DNA from: CAZCZZ01 sp964503335
Lineage (GTDB): Bacteria; Verrucomicrobiota; Kiritimatiellia; CAIVKH01
NCBI GenBank assembly: GCA_964503335.1
Contig: CAZCZZ010000107.1
Coordinates: forward strand, 1 to 6,072
DNA length: 6,072 nt
Direction: 5' to 3'
Shown: positions 4,995 through 6,072 of the stretch, piece after piece
How positions within the stretch are numbered: position 1 is the first letter of the stretch
How the letters are laid out: every line of letters begins with the position of its first letter
Notes under the pieces: generated by a model
The model's input: the letters and a program-made list of their open reading frames with translations, nothing else
Databases searched by the model: none
What the model was told of the DNA's origin: nothing
Program-made: the position numbers and the translations under genes

Positions 4995-6072
4995 ATGAGA
5001 CAGGCAGCCCTCGATATCTCGATCATGTCAGAGCCCGACGGGGCGTTTGTCACCAAGAGGATTGATGTCGGCAGGATCACGTCCCTGCAGTCGCGCGGTC
5101 CGATGGTCTGCCTGCTAAAGAGCGAAGAAGCACGTGAGCTGCTGGAGCGATATCCGTCCGAGTATCAGGACCGTAGCAATCTTGCCGCGTCGAAGGGAAT
5201 CCCGGCCGTGATGTTGGATGCGAAGAAGGTTCCCGTCTACTTGGCGAAAGCCGGTCGTCATCCCGGCAAGATGGTTAACACGGTTCGAACTGTTCTCCGG
5301 AGGGCCCGTCGATCCGGGAGAACCGGCGTCTTCGTGTTCGGACTCGCCCCCGCGCTTCTTGCCGAGGTGCTTCGCTTTGGACCAGTCCGAAAGGTGCCCG
5401 CCGCAGAGGGCGGGTCGAAGAAGCAGGACCTCGATCGCGTTCTGGTCGATTTGCTGCCAGATGTGCACGACAAGCGGGGACGCGATGCGCTATTTCTGGG
5501 AACCTCGGCCGGTGCCGAGCGTGTGCGGCGATCCATCATGCTCGCTGCAGGGGATGGACGGATTGTCCTGCTTGAAGGTGAGCCGGGCACGGGAAAGGAT
5601 TTCGTGGCCAAGCTGATTCACGAGATCGCTGAAGGCGAGTTCTTCGCACCTCATCCGTGTGCGACAATGAAATTGAATGACTTGCACGAACTCTTATCGC
5701 GTGCCGGTTTCAACCTTAACAGGGTAGTCGCAGCCCGCCAGCGGTATACGCTCTATCTCGACGAAGTGGCCCGGCTTGCGCTGCCCCTCCAGATTCACTT
5801 GCGACGTGTGCTTCAGCAGCAGCATGCCACGTCCCCGGTGAAAGGGCGCGTGATTGTATCGTCCAGTTGCGACCTCTGCCGGCTGGCTGGTGAAGATCGC
5901 TTTGACTGGGATCTCTACTATCTTCTGCAGGAATCCTGCATTTACATTCCACCGTTGCGCGAACGGCCGGAGGATATTCCCGCACTGGCCCAATCGCTCT
6001 GGGCCGCGGTCGCTGGTCGTGGCGCGAAGCCGCTGTCGACGGATGTTATCGATGTGCTTACGCGGAGGCGCT
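4995..6072 (+). CDS. NtrC-like AAA+ protein lacking GAFTGA and arginine fingers (partial, 359 aa seen)
   Basis: The frame is open from the ATG at 4995 to the right edge. Residues 1-160 are an N-terminal domain I do not recognise, with a basic helix (LRRARRSG, 101-108) followed by the strand VFVFGL. The AAA+ core begins near residue 165 (LFLGTSAGAERVRRSI). Walker A is GEPGTGKD (195-202) and Walker B is LYLDEV (253-258). The region 303-330 reads FDWDLYYLL followed by IPPLRERPEDIPALA, a clear match to the sigma-54 activator family's FRxDLYYRL...PPLRERxxDI. Between Walker A and B there are about ten residues fewer than in NtrC and no GAFTGA. The two finger arginines of FRxDLYYRL are D304 and L310 here. 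Sensor 1 reads VIVSSSCDL rather than VIAATHxDL. No alternative in-frame start lies upstream before a stop at 4923-4925; the Shine-Dalgarno is weak. A DNA-binding Fis-type helix-turn-helix would be expected beyond the window, but is not seen. It faces the minus-strand operon, which suggests a regulatory or partner role. Confidence 0.85.
   Translation, partial: MRQAALDISIMSEPDGAFVTKRIDVGRITSLQSRGPMVCLLKSEEARELLERYPSEYQDRSNLAASKGIPAVMLDAKKVPVYLAKAGRHPGKMVNTVRTVLRRARRSGRTGVFVFGLAPALLAEVLRFGPVRKVPAAEGGSKKQDLDRVLVDLLPDVHDKRGRDALFLGTSAGAERVRRSIMLAAGDGRIVLLEGEPGTGKDFVAKLIHEIAEGEFFAPHPCATMKLNDLHELLSRAGFNLNRVVAARQRYTLYLDEVARLALPLQIHLRRVLQQQHATSPVKGRVIVSSSCDLCRLAGEDRFDWDLYYLLQESCIYIPPLRERPEDIPALAQSLWAAVAGRGAKPLSTDVIDVLTRRR

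Noticed and set aside
5115..5611. Minus-strand open frames of 117 residues each antisense to the NtrC-like gene
   Set aside because: The plus strand carries clear Walker and PPLRER motifs across the neighbouring part of the same frame, while the antisense readings show no motif.
1..6072. CRISPR arrays, tRNA or rRNA genes, insertion sequences and phage attachment sites
   Set aside because: No regularly spaced repeats, cloverleaf-like or ribosomal sequence, transposase motifs or long terminal inverted repeats were seen on reading both strands.

Overview
The window looks like moderately GC-rich bacterial chromosome. Nothing in it is a close match to a textbook organism. Two exported proteins rich in Ser/Thr/Asn, one ending in a YRLQ-(A/S)STD...FFRV tail, are the kind of protein seen often in Verrucomicrobiota, Kiritimatiellota and Planctomycetota. 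I therefore lean towards the PVC group, but this is inference from protein style only.

Five genes lie head to tail on the minus strand and read from 4766 down to the left edge. In order they are an exported beta-rich protein (3903-4766), a MoxR-like AAA+ ATPase (3029-3883), a 702-residue protein that I read as a TIKI/TraB-type N-terminal domain (similar in its motifs to DUF5682 proteins) joined to a degenerate CobT-like von Willebrand A (vWA) domain (924-3032), a 119-residue orphan (568-927), and a second exported protein cut by the window edge (1-549). The gaps are 19 and 18 bases, and the three central genes are joined by two ATGA stop/start overlaps, so the run is very probably one operon.

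A 228-base divergent intergenic region (4767-4994) separates this operon from a plus-strand gene (4995 to the right edge). It contains a cluster of six TCGA-centred motifs and a GC-rich inverted repeat. The plus-strand gene encodes an NtrC-like (sigma-54 activator type) AAA+ protein with clear Walker A and B motifs. The segment that should carry the GAFTGA loop is about ten residues short and lacks that motif, and both expected arginine fingers are replaced. It is probably not a conventional sigma-54 activator, although its position suggests that it controls or works with the operon.

The working picture is a MoxR/vWA module, in which the AAA+ motor and vWA partner usually remodel a target. 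Here the vWA partner is fused to a putative TIKI-type hydrolase domain, comes with a small orphan protein, is flanked by two exported proteins, and faces a divergent atypical AAA+ protein. MoxR-vWA modules are known in metal-cofactor insertion and in predicted NTP-dependent conflict systems. This combination is not one I recognise. Function is inferred from motifs; no homology search was possible.
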